DNA of 22,311 nucleotides from Shewanella oneidensis MR-1 (GCF_000146165.2 NC_004347.2:4947501-4969811), one strand, 5' to 3'; counted from the stretch's first letter, positions 6,756-18,703 are shown. Notes: a model not told the origin generated them from the sequence alone. Numbers and translations: made by a program.

Positions 6756-8876
6756 TTAGAACTTAGCTTCAAGTGCCACGCTGAAGTTACGATCTTGGCC
6801 GATAGTGACCATCTTATCGCTACCGCCATCTAAGTATTCAGTATCAAACAGGTTTCTCACGTTTGCACGGATGCTAACGTCTTTACCCATAATATCCGTA
6901 GTATAGGCAGCACCAACATCAAAACGGACGTAACCATCTTTGGTAATGGTATTTACATCATTAGCAAAACGCTCACCAACGTAGATAGCGCCAAAGTTCA
7001 TCGCAAAGTTGTCAGTTACTTCGTAACGAGTCCAGATATTGGCAGACCATTTAGGGGCATCAATAGGAGTTTTACCATCTAAATTCTTGCCACCGATTTT
7101 GCCTGCACCCGTATTATATTCCGCATCTAAATACATCATAGATGAAGTCACAAACCAGCTATCACCTAACTGGCCTTGGGCACCAACTTCAAAACCACGG
7201 TGATGTTGCTCACCACCTTGAGTGGTTATTGTTTTATCACCATCACTTGTTACTGGAATATCTAGCACTGTTGTGACATTGGACACGGTTATATCAAACA
7301 GAGCAGCAGTCAGCAGTAGACTGTCATTAAAGAGCTCCCACTTCGTTCCCAATTCATACTGAGTGCCATACTCAGGTTTTAGATTAGCCCCTTGATTCAC
7401 ATCTTCGGAACTGGTTACAGATCCTTGCGGGGTAAAGCTTTTTGAATAGTTAACATAAATACTGCCATTATCCATAGGCGAATAAATCACCCCAAATTTA
7501 GGCGATACGGCATAGCTGTTACCGCCAGCGGTATCTTTTTTCTGTTCGTCATACCGTACACCAGCAAGCAACTTCCATTGCTCATTTAATGTCATTAAAT
7601 CCTGCAAATAGAAACCGTAATACTTGTATTCACTTGGGTTGCTTAGCTGACCTTGATGATAATCAAGATCTTGCTGAATAATTGGTTGCCCAGGAATTAC
7701 ACGCTGACTTTTGCCTTTCTGAATTTGCTGCTGGTAGAAATAGTCTAAATAGTTAGCACCAATAAGGAATTGATGCTCCATTCCTGCCAAAGAAAATTCA
7801 CCCGTGAAATCCACATAGGCCGTTTTATGCTGCCAATCGTCATAACGATCGAATGGTTTGATGTTATAACCATCTTTGAATGGATCTTCAGAGCCTTCAA
7901 TCAAACTTGGCGCAGAGTCTAAACGTTGGCGATTAAATTGTTGATCGTTGTAGCCGACTTTCACTTTCCAGTCGTTAGTCATTTGCCAAGTTAGATCAGC
8001 ACCTAAATTTGAGACGGTATTATCGGTAAAGGCCCAAGGCGCATCCCATACGGTTTTACGCTCGCCAATCACATTGCCTTGTTTATCTAACCAGCCACCC
8101 GCATCGATGCCCGCTTTGTCTTGGGTATGGTCATACTTAACCGATAACAGCAAATCATCACTGATATCAAATTCCAAATTCAAATATCCTAACCAACGAT
8201 CACGCTCTTGGTTTTCATCGGTAGTTGAATATTCGCGCCAGTATTTAGTGTCTTGTTTGACTAACACACCACGATAACGAATGCTCTGCGCTTCGTTTAA
8301 GCTGCCACCCGCATCTAACTGCGCACGGGTAGAGCCGTAGCCATCAGTATCAAAACCTAAATCGAGCATTGAATCGTAGGTCGGCTTTTTGGTGACCATA
8401 TTCACCAAACCGCCAGGTCCTGATTGACCATACAGCATACTTGAAGGGCCTTTAAGCACTTCAACCTGCTGCAGCGTTTCGATAGGTTGAACGTAATGAG
8501 ACCATTGCTGGTGGCCATTGATGAGATAACCATTACCCGAATCGAGTTCGAAGCCACGGATACTGAAGACTTGACGGTTCCAACGGGTGGTTCCCGCTGT
8601 CACACTTGAATCGTTTACCAATACTTCGGCAAGGTTTGTTGCTAATTGCTCATCGGTAACAAAGTCAGGGATCACATTAACAGACTGTGGGGTATCCATT
8701 AAGTCAATATCGCCACGCATAGCGCCAGATGCACTACCGACTTTATAATCGTTAAAAGTACGGCCTGTTACATTAATACGTTCAATGTTTGCATCGTTTG
8801 GCGCTTCTGCCATAACAGGCATCGCCATTAATGCGGCCCCTACGGCCAAACCCACAACTGAATATTTAAATACCAT
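6756..8876 (-). CDS. TonB-dependent siderophore receptor
   Basis: An outer-membrane beta-barrel transporter for a ferric siderophore, powered by TonB-ExbBD. The 706-residue protein has a signal peptide (1-23, cleavage after VMA), a TonB-box-like RINVTG (33-38) and a plug domain with the family motifs TPQSVNVIP, FSIRGF and VEVLKGPSSMLYGQSGPGG. A barrel of repeated amphipathic strands follows, ending in the NLFDTEY motif and a terminal Phe. There is no N-terminal signalling (STN) domain, so it does not signal to an ECF sigma factor in the FpvA manner. I chose the ATG at 8876 because GAGG is 8 bases upstream; the GTG at 8885 overlaps that ribosome site. The cognate siderophore cannot be told from sequence. 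Confidence 0.93.
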   Translation of the reverse strand: MVFKYSVVGLAVGAALMAMPVMAEAPNDANIERINVTGRTFNDYKVGSASGAMRGDIDLMDTPQSVNVIPDFVTDEQLATNLAEVLVNDSSVTAGTTRWNRQVFSIRGFELDSGNGYLINGHQQWSHYVQPIETLQQVEVLKGPSSMLYGQSGPGGLVNMVTKKPTYDSMLDLGFDTDGYGSTRAQLDAGGSLNEAQSIRYRGVLVKQDTKYWREYSTTDENQERDRWLGYLNLEFDISDDLLLSVKYDHTQDKAGIDAGGWLDKQGNVIGERKTVWDAPWAFTDNTVSNLGADLTWQMTNDWKVKVGYNDQQFNRQRLDSAPSLIEGSEDPFKDGYNIKPFDRYDDWQHKTAYVDFTGEFSLAGMEHQFLIGANYLDYFYQQQIQKGKSQRVIPGQPIIQQDLDYHQGQLSNPSEYKYYGFYLQDLMTLNEQWKLLAGVRYDEQKKDTAGGNSYAVSPKFGVIYSPMDNGSIYVNYSKSFTPQGSVTSSEDVNQGANLKPEYGTQYELGTKWELFNDSLLLTAALFDITVSNVTTVLDIPVTSDGDKTITTQGGEQHHRGFEVGAQGQLGDSWFVTSSMMYLDAEYNTGAGKIGGKNLDGKTPIDAPKWSANIWTRYEVTDNFAMNFGAIYVGERFANDVNTITKDGYVRFDVGAAYTTDIMGKDVSIRANVRNLFDTEYLDGGSDKMVTIGQDRNFSVALEAKF

Positions 8877-8918
8877 TGCCAACACCTCAAGTAGACCTTT
8901 CGTCTTAGAATTGCAGGC

Positions 8919-8944
8919 AATATAAATAAGAATTGTTTTTATTT
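8919..8944 (-). promoter_or_regulatory. Promoter with probable Fur box for the siderophore receptor
   Basis: On the minus strand a -10 TATATT (8919-8924) is overlapped by an imperfect palindrome at 8924-8944 whose core is AAGAATTGTTTTTATT on the plus strand. This resembles degenerate Fur sites of Shewanella and covers the -10/-35 spacer, the usual place for repression by Fur. The -35 is weak. The match to Fur is poorer than that at 3535. Confidence 0.55.
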
Positions 8945-8974
8945 AAGGTTCTTTACATGAATTTACAATCTTGC

Positions 8975-8988
8975 GTGATACAGATCAA
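8975..8988 (-). promoter_or_regulatory. Candidate CRP/FNR-type activator site
   Basis: GTGAT-ACAG-ATCAA is one base from the FNR consensus TTGAT-N4-ATCAA and is also close to a CRP site. Its centre is about 70 bp upstream of the expected receptor start site, a usual class I activator position. This is sequence resemblance only. Confidence 0.4.
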
Positions 8989-9082
8989 AATTAAACAAAA
9001 ACAACAAATTGCTCATACCATAAAAGCATTAACGCAATATTAATTCGACTATTTTTGTAAAACTAAGGATTTTGACCTTTGA

Positions 9083-9115
9083 CAAAAAACATAAAGCGGC
9101 TAATTGCCGCCTTAT
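9083..9115 (-). terminator. Terminator after glmU
   Basis: GCGGC (9096-9100) pairs with GCCGC (9106-9110) around a TAATT loop and is extended by A/T pairs after one mismatch. On the minus strand it is followed by ATGTTTTTTG. It begins 18 bases after the glmU stop codon. Confidence 0.75.
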
Positions 9116-9133
9116 ATTACAAAAGATTAGCTG

Positions 9134-10498
9134 TTACTTCTTTATTTTAACCGGGCGTTGCCAGCCTGTGAGGTGTTTTTGTTTAACGCGGGTGATCACT
9201 AATTCATCTTCGCCCACATCACGGGTAATTGTTGACCCTGCACCGAGCGTCGCGCCTTTACCAATAGTCACTGGCGCCACCAGTTGAGTATCACTCCCCA
9301 CAAACACATTATCTTCAATCACAGTGAGATGCTTATTCGCCCCATCGTAATTGCAGGTGATAGTGCCCGCGCCAATATTCACACCCGCACCAATTTGCGC
9401 ATCACCTAAATAGGCTAAATGGCCCGCTTTAGATCCCACACCTAAAACGGCTTTTTTCATCTCAACAAAGTTGCCGATATGGGCATCTTGCATTAATTCT
9501 GCACCAGGACGTAAACGGGCAAAAGGCCCTGCGCTTGCAGCAACACCCAGTTTAGCGCCTTCGATAATAGAGTAAGGTTTGATCTCGGCATTATCGGCAA
9601 TTTCAGTGTCGATGATGATCGCACCCGCACCAATAGTGACATTATTACCGATCACCACTTTGCCTTCGAATATCACGTTCACATCGATCATCACATCCAT
9701 ACCGACGGTCACTTCGCCACGGATATCAATACGGCTTGGGTCACGCAGATTAGCACCAGCGATCATCAGCTTTTCGGCTTCACGGGCTTGGTAAGCTCGC
9801 TCTAATTGGGCGAGCTGCACGCGGTTATTGGCGCCTTCCACTTCTATAGCAGATTGTGGTTGAGCGGTATTAATCTCCACGCCATCAGCATGGGCCATGG
9901 CGATAATATCCGTTAGATAGTATTCGCCTTGGGCATTGTTATTCGATAAACGGTCAAGCCACGTTTTCAATGCATTACCTGGAACCGCCATAATGCCAGT
10001 GTTGACTTCATTGATGGCAAGCTGCTCGGGATTAGCATCTTTTTGCTCAACAATACCAACCACCTTGCCTTGCTCACGCACGATACGGCCATAGCCCATT
10101 GGATTAGCAAGATTAACCGTTAAGATTGCCACGCCATATTCAGGACGTGCAGCAAGTAATGCTTCGAGGGTTGAGGCTTGGATTAATGGCACATCACCGT
10201 AAAGGATCAGTACAGTATCATTATCGTCGATATTCGGAATTGCCTGCGCCACAGCATGACCAGTCCCCAACTGCTCCGCTTGCAAGATCCAATTCAGCTT
10301 TTGTTCGCCCAATGTGGATTTTAATTTATCGGCACCGTAGCCATAAACGAGCTGAATTGCATCGCTGCCAATACTGTGTGCAGTATCAATAACATGCTGC
10401 ACCATGCTCTTATGGGCGATAGGATGTAATACCTTAGGAAGATCCGAGCGCATTCTGGTTCCTTTTCCTGCTGCTAAGATCACTACATTTAATGCCAT
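9134..10498 (-). CDS. glmU: Bifunctional GlcN-1-P acetyltransferase / GlcNAc-1-P uridylyltransferase
   Basis: GlmU acetylates glucosamine-1-phosphate and then transfers UMP to give UDP-GlcNAc, the precursor of peptidoglycan and lipid A. The 454-residue protein is the usual length. Its N-terminal nucleotidyltransferase domain carries [17 protein letters not shown] (8-24). The C-terminal half is a left-handed beta helix of hexapeptide repeats, with the acetyltransferase motif [14 protein letters not shown] and [14 protein letters not shown] chose the ATG at 10498: AAGGA is 7 bases upstream, whereas the ATG at 10504 would leave only one base between ribosome site and start. It follows the atp operon as in E. 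coli, but here the receptor and regulator genes lie between it and glmS. Confidence 0.97.
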   Translation of the reverse strand: MALNVVILAAGKGTRMRSDLPKVLHPIAHKSMVQHVIDTAHSIGSDAIQLVYGYGADKLKSTLGEQKLNWILQAEQLGTGHAVAQAIPNIDDNDTVLILYGDVPLIQASTLEALLAARPEYGVAILTVNLANPMGYGRIVREQGKVVGIVEQKDANPEQLAINEVNTGIMAVPGNALKTWLDRLSNNNAQGEYYLTDIIAMAHADGVEINTAQPQSAIEVEGANNRVQLAQLERAYQAREAEKLMIAGANLRDPSRIDIRGEVTVGMDVMIDVNVIFEGKVVIGNNVTIGAGAIIIDTEIADNAEIKPYSIIEGAKLGVAASAGPFARLRPGAELMQDAHIGNFVEMKKAVLGVGSKAGHLAYLGDAQIGAGVNIGAGTITCNYDGANKHLTVIEDNVFVGSDTQLVAPVTIGKGATLGAGSTITRDVGEDELVITRVKQKHLTGWQRPVKIKK

Positions 10499-10591
10499 TG
10501 CCATATCCTTGATTAAATCCCAAAGGGGTAAACTGAGGTCGATTTAGTGGCCCGATTTTAACGGAAAGGCGGCGTAAAAGCGAAAGGCGGA

Positions 10592-10620
10592 TGTATAGCT
10601 GTCACAGAAAAAGCCAACAA
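10592..10620 (-). promoter_or_regulatory. Possible glmU promoter
   Basis: On the minus strand TTGTTG (10615-10620), a 17-bp spacer and TATACA (10592-10597) lie directly after the atp terminator. Each box matches the sigma-70 consensus only moderately. The region also holds two direct copies of GAAAGGCGG (10564-10572 and 10582-10590). Confidence 0.3.
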
Positions 10621-10652
10621 AAAAGGCGGGTATCTTTCGATAACCGCCTTTT
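10617..10652 (-). terminator. Terminator of the atp operon
   Basis: AAAAGGCGG (10621-10629) pairs with CCGCCTTTT (10644-10652). After one mismatch a further TAT/ATA pairing closes a small loop. On the minus strand the stem runs into seven Ts. It lies 16 bases after the atpC stop codon. Confidence 0.88.
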
Positions 10653-10668
10653 ATCACAAACAATAACC

Positions 10669-11097
10669 TTATCTGGCAATGTTTTTCTTGATGGTTTCAA
10701 CAACACGTAATTGAGCCATTGCTTTCGCTAACTCAACCATAGCGGCATCATAATTGAAGTCCGCACCCGCAGTTGCCATATGGGCTTCTGCACGACGCTT
10801 AGCTTCTAATGCTGCCTGCTCATCAATATCTTTGGCACGCATAACCACATCAGCCAACACAGAAACAGAAGAAGGTTGTACTTCTAGTAAACCACCAGAA
10901 AGGTAAAACACTTCTTCGTTACCGTCTTGTTTGACGATGCGCGCCATGCCAGGTTTGATATAGCTTAACAGTGGAGCATGGCCATGCATGATGCCCAACT
11001 CACCTTCAGAACCGGTCACTTGTAGGCTAGCTACGCGACCAGAGAAGATGCTGCTCTCTGCGCTGACTATATCAAGCTGTACTGTCATGGCTGCCAT
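10669..11097 (-). CDS. atpC: ATP synthase F1 subunit epsilon
   Basis: Epsilon is the rotor stalk subunit that couples gamma to the c-ring and inhibits ATP hydrolysis. The 142-residue protein has the N-terminal beta-sandwich ([37 protein letters not shown]) and a C-terminal two-helix inhibitory domain (about 88-140). The ATG is preceded by GGAG with 6 bases between. It is the last gene of the operon, 36 bp after atpD, with a hairpin in that gap. Confidence 0.97.
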   Translation of the reverse strand: MAAMTVQLDIVSAESSIFSGRVASLQVTGSEGELGIMHGHAPLLSYIKPGMARIVKQDGNEEVFYLSGGLLEVQPSSVSVLADVVMRAKDIDEQAALEAKRRAEAHMATAGADFNYDAAMVELAKAMAQLRVVETIKKNIAR

Positions 11098-11109
11098 CCC
11101 GTTCTCCTT

Positions 11110-11133
11110 AAAAAACTAAGTATGACTACTTAG

Positions 11134-11135
<2 letters not shown>
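11110..11135 (-). other. Terminator-like hairpin between atpD and atpC
   Basis: On the minus strand AACTAAGTA (11127-11135) pairs perfectly with TACTTAGTT (11114-11122) around a 4-base loop, followed directly by four more Ts and then by the atpC ribosome site AAGGAG. The stem overlaps the atpD stop codon. It has only three G/C pairs, so it is probably a weak pausing or attenuation hairpin rather than a full terminator. Confidence 0.6.
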
Positions 11136-12555
<1,420 letters not shown>

Positions 12556-12560
12556 CTAAC

Positions 12561-13421
12561 CTAAACCGCAGAGGCACCAGAAACAATTTCCGACAGTTCC
12601 TGCGTAATAGCAGCCTGACGAGCCTTGTTATAGACCAATTGCAAATCGTCAATTAGTGTACCCGCGTTGTCAGTTGCCGCCTTCATAGCCACCATACGGG
12701 CAGCTTGTTCAGAAGCAATGTTTTCAACAACACCTTGGTAAACCTGAGATTCTACATAACGAACCAATAAGGTATCCAAAAGGGCTTTTGGATCAGGTTC
12801 GTAGATGTAGTCCCAACGATGAGCAACCTCATCATCTTCCGATTTAGGCAAAGGTAGCAGCTGCTCGATCACAGGAGTCTGCGTCATAGTGTTGACAAAC
12901 TTGTTGAACACTACATACAGACGATCCAGTTTGCCTTCGTTGTAAGCTTCTAACATGACCTGCACAGTACCAATTAAGTCATTCAATTTAGGTGCATCAC
13001 CTAAACCCGATGCTTGTGCCGATACTTGTCCGCCGAAGCTTTTGAAAAACTGCACACTACGAGCACCAATTGGGCAAAATTCAAATTCTGCACCTTGCTC
13101 TTTCCAGCTTTTCACGTCTGCGACAACCTTTTTAAAGAGGTTGACGTTCAGACCACCACAAAGGCCACGGTCGGTTGCTACAACAATGTAACCAACCCGC
13201 TTAGCCTCTCTCACCTCCAAGTAGGGGTGTTTATACTCGAGAGAACCTTGCGCTACGTGACCGATCACCTTACGCATGCTTTCCGCGTATGGACGGCTCG
13301 CAGCCATGCGTTCCTGCGCTCTGCGCATTTTGCTGGCTGCCACCATTTCCATGGCGGACGTGATCTTCTGAGTGTTTTTCACACTCGCGATCTTGGTTTT
13401 AATCTCTTTAGCGCCGGCCAT
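12561..13421 (-). CDS. atpG: ATP synthase F1 subunit gamma
   Basis: Gamma is the central shaft that rotates inside the alpha3beta3 hexamer. The 286-residue protein (E. coli has 287) has the conserved N-terminal coiled-coil helix ([20 protein letters not shown]), the middle motif [10 protein letters not shown] and the C-terminal helix with [19 protein letters not shown]. The ATG is preceded by GGAG at 7 bases. It lies 50 bp after atpA, and that gap holds a small hairpin. Confidence 0.98.
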   Translation of the reverse strand: MAGAKEIKTKIASVKNTQKITSAMEMVAASKMRRAQERMAASRPYAESMRKVIGHVAQGSLEYKHPYLEVREAKRVGYIVVATDRGLCGGLNVNLFKKVVADVKSWKEQGAEFEFCPIGARSVQFFKSFGGQVSAQASGLGDAPKLNDLIGTVQVMLEAYNEGKLDRLYVVFNKFVNTMTQTPVIEQLLPLPKSEDDEVAHRWDYIYEPDPKALLDTLLVRYVESQVYQGVVENIASEQAARMVAMKAATDNAGTLIDDLQLVYNKARQAAITQELSEIVSGASAV

Positions 13422-13443
13422 CTCTACTCTCCAATCTGGACCT

Positions 13444-13463
13444 GAGGTGCCTTAAGACACCTC
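13444..13463 (-). other. Intercistronic hairpin between atpA and atpG
   Basis: GAGGTG (13444-13449) pairs with CACCTC (13458-13463) around an 8-base loop that itself contains CTTAAG. No T run follows, so it is not a terminator. It may be an RNA processing or stability element. Confidence 0.45.
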
Positions 13464-13471
13464 TATCATTG

Positions 13472-15013
13472 TTACCAGGTTTGGGTTGCTACGAACTTGT
13501 CGAGGCCAGCTTTTAATTCAGCTTCGATATCGGCGTTATAATCGCCAGTCTCGTTGATAAGCTTGATTAAAGCAGCATGCTCGCTGTTCATGTACGAGAG
13601 CAGAGCGGCTTCGAAATCACCAACTTTTTTCAGCTCAACGCCCTTCAGGTAACCTTTTTCAGCTGCGAAAATTGACACAGCTTGAGCGGCTACGCTCATA
13701 GGAGCATATTGTTTTTGCTTCATCAGTTCGGTAACACGCACACCATGCTCTAGTTGAGCACGAGTTGCATCGTCAAGATCAGATGCAAACTGTGAGAACG
13801 CAGCAAGTTCACGATACTGTGCAAGAGCGGTACGGATACCACCAGACAGTTTCTTGATGATCTTAGTCTGAGCCGCACCACCAACACGAGAAACAGAAAT
13901 ACCTGGGTTAACCGCTGGACGTAAGCCAGAGTTAAACAGATCGGTCTCAAGGAAGATCTGACCGTCAGTAATCGAAATTACGTTGGTCGGTACGAATGCA
14001 GATACGTCACCCGCCTGAGTTTCAATAATAGGCAGCGCGGTTAAAGAACCAGTTTTACCTGTTACTGCACCTTTAGTGAACTTTTCTACATACTCTTCGT
14101 TTACGCGTGAAGCACGCTCTAATAAACGAGAGTGTAGATAGAATACGTCACCAGGATAAGCTTCACGGCCTGGTGGACGCTTCAGCAGTAACGAGATCTG
14201 ACGGTAAGCAACAGCTTGCTTAGACAGGTCATCGTATACGATCAGAGCATCTTCACCGCGGTCGCGGAAGTATTCACCCATAGCACAACCAGAGTACGGT
14301 GCTAAGTATTGCAGTGCTGCAGCTTCAGAAGCTGTTGCAACCACAACGATAGTGTTAGCTAATGCACCGTGTTCTTCTAGCTTACGTACTACGTTAGCAA
14401 TAGTAGAAGCCTTTTGGCCTACCGCTACATACACGCACTTAATGCCAGAATCACGTTGGTTGATGATTGCATCGATCGCCATCGCTGTTTTACCAGTTTG
14501 ACGGTCGCCAATGATCAATTCACGTTGGCCACGACCGATTGGGATCATAGCGTCAACGGCTTTATAACCAGTTTGAACTGGTTGATCTACTGACTTACGT
14601 TCGATAACACCTGGAGCAATCACTTCAACAGGAGAGAAACCATCGTTGTCGATCGCTCCTTTACCGTCGATAGGCTCACCCAGAGTGTTAACTACGCGGC
14701 CTAACAGGCCACGACCGACTGGAACTTCCAGAATACGGCCAGTAGTTTTAACTTTTACGCCCTCTGCTAAATCAGCATAAGGGCCCATTACTACGGCACC
14801 GACAGAATCACGTTCAAGGTTCAACGCGATTGCAAAACGGCTACCAGGCAGTTCGATCATTTCACCTTGCATCACATCGGCTAGGCCGTGGATGCGGATA
14901 ATGCCGTCACTTACCGCAACGATAGTTCCTTCGTTACGAGATTCGCTAACGACTTCGAACTGCTCGATCCGCTGCTTAATCAGATCGCTGATTTCAGTGG
15001 AATTCAGTTGCAT
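13472..15013 (-). CDS. atpA: ATP synthase F1 subunit alpha
   Basis: Alpha is the non-catalytic nucleotide-binding subunit of the F1 hexamer. The 513-residue protein has the same length and register as E. coli alpha, with Walker A GDRQTGKT at 169-176 and the arginine-finger region [15 protein letters not shown] chose the ATG at 15013, which has GGGAG at 7 bases upstream. A TTG two codons earlier (15019) gives a longer frame but lies too close to that ribosome site. It is 14 bp after atpH. Confidence 0.99.
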   Translation of the reverse strand: MQLNSTEISDLIKQRIEQFEVVSESRNEGTIVAVSDGIIRIHGLADVMQGEMIELPGSRFAIALNLERDSVGAVVMGPYADLAEGVKVKTTGRILEVPVGRGLLGRVVNTLGEPIDGKGAIDNDGFSPVEVIAPGVIERKSVDQPVQTGYKAVDAMIPIGRGQRELIIGDRQTGKTAMAIDAIINQRDSGIKCVYVAVGQKASTIANVVRKLEEHGALANTIVVVATASEAAALQYLAPYSGCAMGEYFRDRGEDALIVYDDLSKQAVAYRQISLLLKRPPGREAYPGDVFYLHSRLLERASRVNEEYVEKFTKGAVTGKTGSLTALPIIETQAGDVSAFVPTNVISITDGQIFLETDLFNSGLRPAVNPGISVSRVGGAAQTKIIKKLSGGIRTALAQYRELAAFSQFASDLDDATRAQLEHGVRVTELMKQKQYAPMSVAAQAVSIFAAEKGYLKGVELKKVGDFEAALLSYMNSEHAALIKLINETGDYNADIEAELKAGLDKFVATQTW

Positions 15014-15027
15014 GCTCAAACTCCCAA

Positions 15028-15561
15028 TTACGACTGCAGCTTTTCAGACAGACGCGATAATTTACCGCGGACAGAGCCATCAATGACTAAGTCTCCTGCC
15101 TTAATGATTACACCGGCGATGAGCGCGGCGTCAGTGCTGCAATTCAGCTTAACTTTGCGTGCGAGACGTTTCTCTAAAGAAATACTGATCTGCTGCTGTT
15201 GTTCAGAGCTGAGCTCAGCTGCAGAAACCACATCGGCTTCCACTTCTTTTGCCCACTCATTACGGTATTGAGCAAAAAGCTCAGATACAGCAGGTAGTAC
15301 CTTTAAGCGACCGTTTTCAGCCATTACCTTTATCAAGTTCTGACCTTGCTCATTGATTTGCTCACCACATACACTAATAAAGAGTGCGGCAAGTTTAGTG
15401 CTGGCTAAAGAGCCAGTCAGCAGTGGCTTCATGGTTTCGTTTTCACTAACCAAAGCGGCAAACGTGAGCATTTCTGCCCAGTTATCCACTGCATTGTGTT
15501 CAACAGCAATGTCAAAAGCTGCCTTTGCGTAAGGGCGAGCGATGGTGGTTAATTCAGCCAT
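15028..15561 (-). CDS. atpH: ATP synthase F1 subunit delta
   Basis: Delta joins the peripheral stalk to the top of F1. The 177-residue protein has the same length as E. coli delta. It carries the N-terminal [14 protein letters not shown] motif and a C-terminal [26 protein letters not shown] segment (split here by description, residues about 135-168) typical of the family. The ATG has GGGAG 8 bases upstream. The 11 bases GGGAGTTTGAG before its start also occur before atpA. It is 16 bp after atpF. Confidence 0.97.
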   Translation of the reverse strand: MAELTTIARPYAKAAFDIAVEHNAVDNWAEMLTFAALVSENETMKPLLTGSLASTKLAALFISVCGEQINEQGQNLIKVMAENGRLKVLPAVSELFAQYRNEWAKEVEADVVSAAELSSEQQQQISISLEKRLARKVKLNCSTDAALIAGVIIKAGDLVIDGSVRGKLSRLSEKLQS

Positions 15562-15577
15562 AACTCAAACTCCCTTA

Positions 15578-16048
15578 TCAAATTTCAGCGACAAGTTTAT
15601 TAACTATGTCACTGTGGGCGGCTGGATCAATAGAACGCTCAAGGATCTTCTCAGCACCCATGATGGCAAGAGTAGCAACCTGCTTGCGCAGATCCTCTTT
15701 CACGCGATTACGTTCAGCTTCAATTTCTGCTTTACCCTGAGCGATGATTTTTGCACGCTCAGCGTCTGCTTCGGTTTTAGCTTCTTCCACTATTTGAGCT
15801 TTACGCTTGTTAGCTTGCTCAATAATTTCGTTAGCCGTCACCTTGGCTTCTTTTAGTTGGTCAGTCGCTTTCGCTTGAGCCAACTCTAGGTCTTTTACCG
15901 CACGATCAGCATCAGCTAGACCGTCAGCAATCCTTTTTTGGCGCGCTTCGATGGCATTCATCAAAGGGGGCCATACAAACTTCATGCAGAACCACACGAA
16001 GATGATAAAGGCGACCGTCTGACCGATTAGGGTAGCGTTGAAATTCAC
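15578..16048 (-). CDS. atpF: ATP synthase Fo subunit b
   Basis: Subunit b is a membrane-anchored dimer forming the peripheral stalk. The 156-residue protein has one transmembrane helix (about 5-27), the junction motif [17 protein letters not shown] (22-38), and a long charged helix rich in Ala, Glu and Lys that dimerises and binds delta. Translation starts at GTG (16048), supported by a strong TAGGAGG 5 bases upstream and by alignment with E. coli b, which begins in the same way. It is 38 bp after atpE. Confidence 0.97.
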   Translation of the reverse strand: MNFNATLIGQTVAFIIFVWFCMKFVWPPLMNAIEARQKRIADGLADADRAVKDLELAQAKATDQLKEAKVTANEIIEQANKRKAQIVEEAKTEADAERAKIIAQGKAEIEAERNRVKEDLRKQVATLAIMGAEKILERSIDPAAHSDIVNKLVAEI

Positions 16049-16086
16049 AACAGCCTCCTATTTAGAGTTAAGACAGAAGCGTTTTT

Positions 16087-16375
<289 letters not shown>

Positions 16376-16408
16376 TGATGATTTAGTTTAAAATTTCTTC
16401 AGCAATCC

Positions 16409-17206
<798 letters not shown>

Positions 17207-17215
17207 TCATCCCAC

Positions 17216-17599
17216 TTAACTTTGCTTGAAGTATAAAGGAGCTGTCCAATGCACGATTAACGTCAGCACGTAACAAACAAAAAGCGGCATAAATGCGACC
17301 TTAAGATTGATAAACACTAGCGAAAACATTGCTATGGTTAACAGCAACTTTACCGCTTCCCCCCAGTAAAAAGTTTTAATCACTTTTGCAGCTGAACTTG
17401 CTCCCGTATGGGAGAAAGCGAGGGTCGCGAATACAAAATTAGGGAGTACAGCAATTGAACCACCTGCTAACGCAGAATAGCCAAACTGAACTCCCCACAC
17501 GACGAAAAAGAGAATTGAAGCACCCCCAGCCACCGCCGCCTGCATCATCACCAATTTATAGGCTGACCACCGGCCACGGCGCGCTAAAACCTTACTCAA
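17216..17599 (-). CDS. atpI: ATP synthase accessory protein I
   Basis: AtpI is a small membrane protein that helps assemble the c-ring and is reported to affect magnesium uptake; it is not part of the finished enzyme. The protein has 127 residues with four hydrophobic segments (about 17-37, 42-61, 80-96 and 98-118) and the family motif GGSIAVLPNFVFA. I placed the start at TTG 17599: GGAG is 8 bases upstream and the length then matches E. coli AtpI (126). A frame opening at ATG 17671 would add a 24-residue basic, non-hydrophobic extension and has no good ribosome site. A TTG start suits a subunit needed in small amounts. Confidence 0.88.
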   Translation of the reverse strand: MSKVLARRGRWSAYKLVMMQAAVAGGASILFFVVWGVQFGYSALAGGSIAVLPNFVFATLAFSHTGASSAAKVIKTFYWGEAVKLLLTIAMFSLVFINLKVAFMPLFVCYVLTLIVHWTAPLYFKQS

Positions 17600-17685
17600 C
17601 TCATCTTCTCCGCATTTATACTTTTTGTTTCGATGACCGGATGACAAATATCCGTATTTATGTCCATGCACAAAAAGCTTGCGAA

Positions 17686-17713
17686 AGTATACCTTTTCAC
17701 GCCTTCATTGCAA
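17686..17713 (-). promoter_or_regulatory. Promoter of the atp operon
   Basis: On the minus strand TTGCAA (17708-17713), a 16-bp spacer and TATACT (17686-17691) form a good sigma-70 promoter. Transcription would start near 17679, leaving about 80 bases of leader before the atpI TTG. This start lies downstream of the alternative ATG at 17671 only by a few bases, which weakens that ATG further. Confidence 0.65.
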
Positions 17714-17824
17714 CTTAGAGATAAGGAAAAACAGCACTTTTAACGTGATATAGCGCCAAAACAGTCAAAATCCAAAATTAACGAATGTCACAAACTTACA
17801 TTAAAAACTGTTAATCTACAGACA

Positions 17825-18703
17825 TTAACGAATTTTGCTAAGAATTCCGTCTAATTCAGCCAGATTCTGATAGTTAATTACAATTTTACCCTTACCCTTA
17901 CTACTATGAGCTATCGAAACTTTGGCACCTAATCTTTCAATTAACTGCTGCTCTAAACGACAAACATCTTGATCTTTAGTCGTAGTTTCGACGGGTTTGG
18001 GCGGATTTAAGGTTTGATTAATTAATCGTTCAGTTTCACGAACGGTTAATTCCTTGGCAGCTACTAATCTCGCCAGATTTGTTTGTTCTTCACCCTCAAT
18101 TGCGAGTAAAGCGCGCGCATGGCCCATATCAATATCGCCATACTCGAGTAGACGCTTAACCGGTTCATTTAAACCGTTTAAACGCAACAAGTTAGATACA
18201 CTCGCCCGAGATTTTCCCACAACATCGGCAACCTGTTGGTGAGTCAGTTCAAATTCTTGCATTAAACGTTGTAATGCTATGGCTTCTTCCATCGCATTTA
18301 AGTCTTCACGTTGAATATTTTCGATCAACGCGATAGCAACAGCAGCTTCATCGGGAACAGGTTTTACAATACAGGGGATTTTATCCACACCAGCCAATTG
18401 AGAAGCACGCCAACGGCGTTCACCCGCGATGATCTCATATTGGGTCTCACTCACAGGGCGTACCACAATTGGTTGGATAATGCCTTGATTGCGAATCGAA
18501 TGGGCTAATTCTTCCAAGGCTTCGGGGGACATGTCTTTACGTGGTTGATACTTACCTGGCTGTAAAAGGTCGAGATCCAAATGAATCAGCTCTTCTTTTT
18601 TCTCAACAACAGCCACTTCTTCCGTCTGTTTTTTATTGGCGGCGTGACTGTGACTCAGTAAAGCATCTAGCCCTTTACCTAACCCTCTTTTCTTTAACGT
18701 CAT
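17825..18703 (-). CDS. parB: Chromosome partitioning protein ParB
   Basis: ParB binds parS sites near the origin, spreads as a CTP-dependent clamp and works with ParA in segregation. The 292-residue protein begins with the conserved RGLGKGLDALL (6-16). The CTP-binding domain has GERRWRAS (94-101) and ENIQRED (128-134). The helix-turn-helix that reads parS is at about 154-175, and a C-terminal dimerisation domain follows. AGGA is 6 bases before the ATG. It is 9 bp after parA, forming an operon. I found no consensus parS site in this window by eye. Confidence 0.97.
   Translation of the reverse strand: MTLKKRGLGKGLDALLSHSHAANKKQTEEVAVVEKKEELIHLDLDLLQPGKYQPRKDMSPEALEELAHSIRNQGIIQPIVVRPVSETQYEIIAGERRWRASQLAGVDKIPCIVKPVPDEAAVAIALIENIQREDLNAMEEAIALQRLMQEFELTHQQVADVVGKSRASVSNLLRLNGLNEPVKRLLEYGDIDMGHARALLAIEGEEQTNLARLVAAKELTVRETERLINQTLNPPKPVETTTKDQDVCRLEQQLIERLGAKVSIAHSSKGKGKIVINYQNLAELDGILSKIR

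Noticed and set aside
17756..17810. Possible CRP or FNR site upstream of the atp promoter (TGTCACAAACTTACA area)
   Set aside because: Only one half-site is convincing; the other arm does not match.
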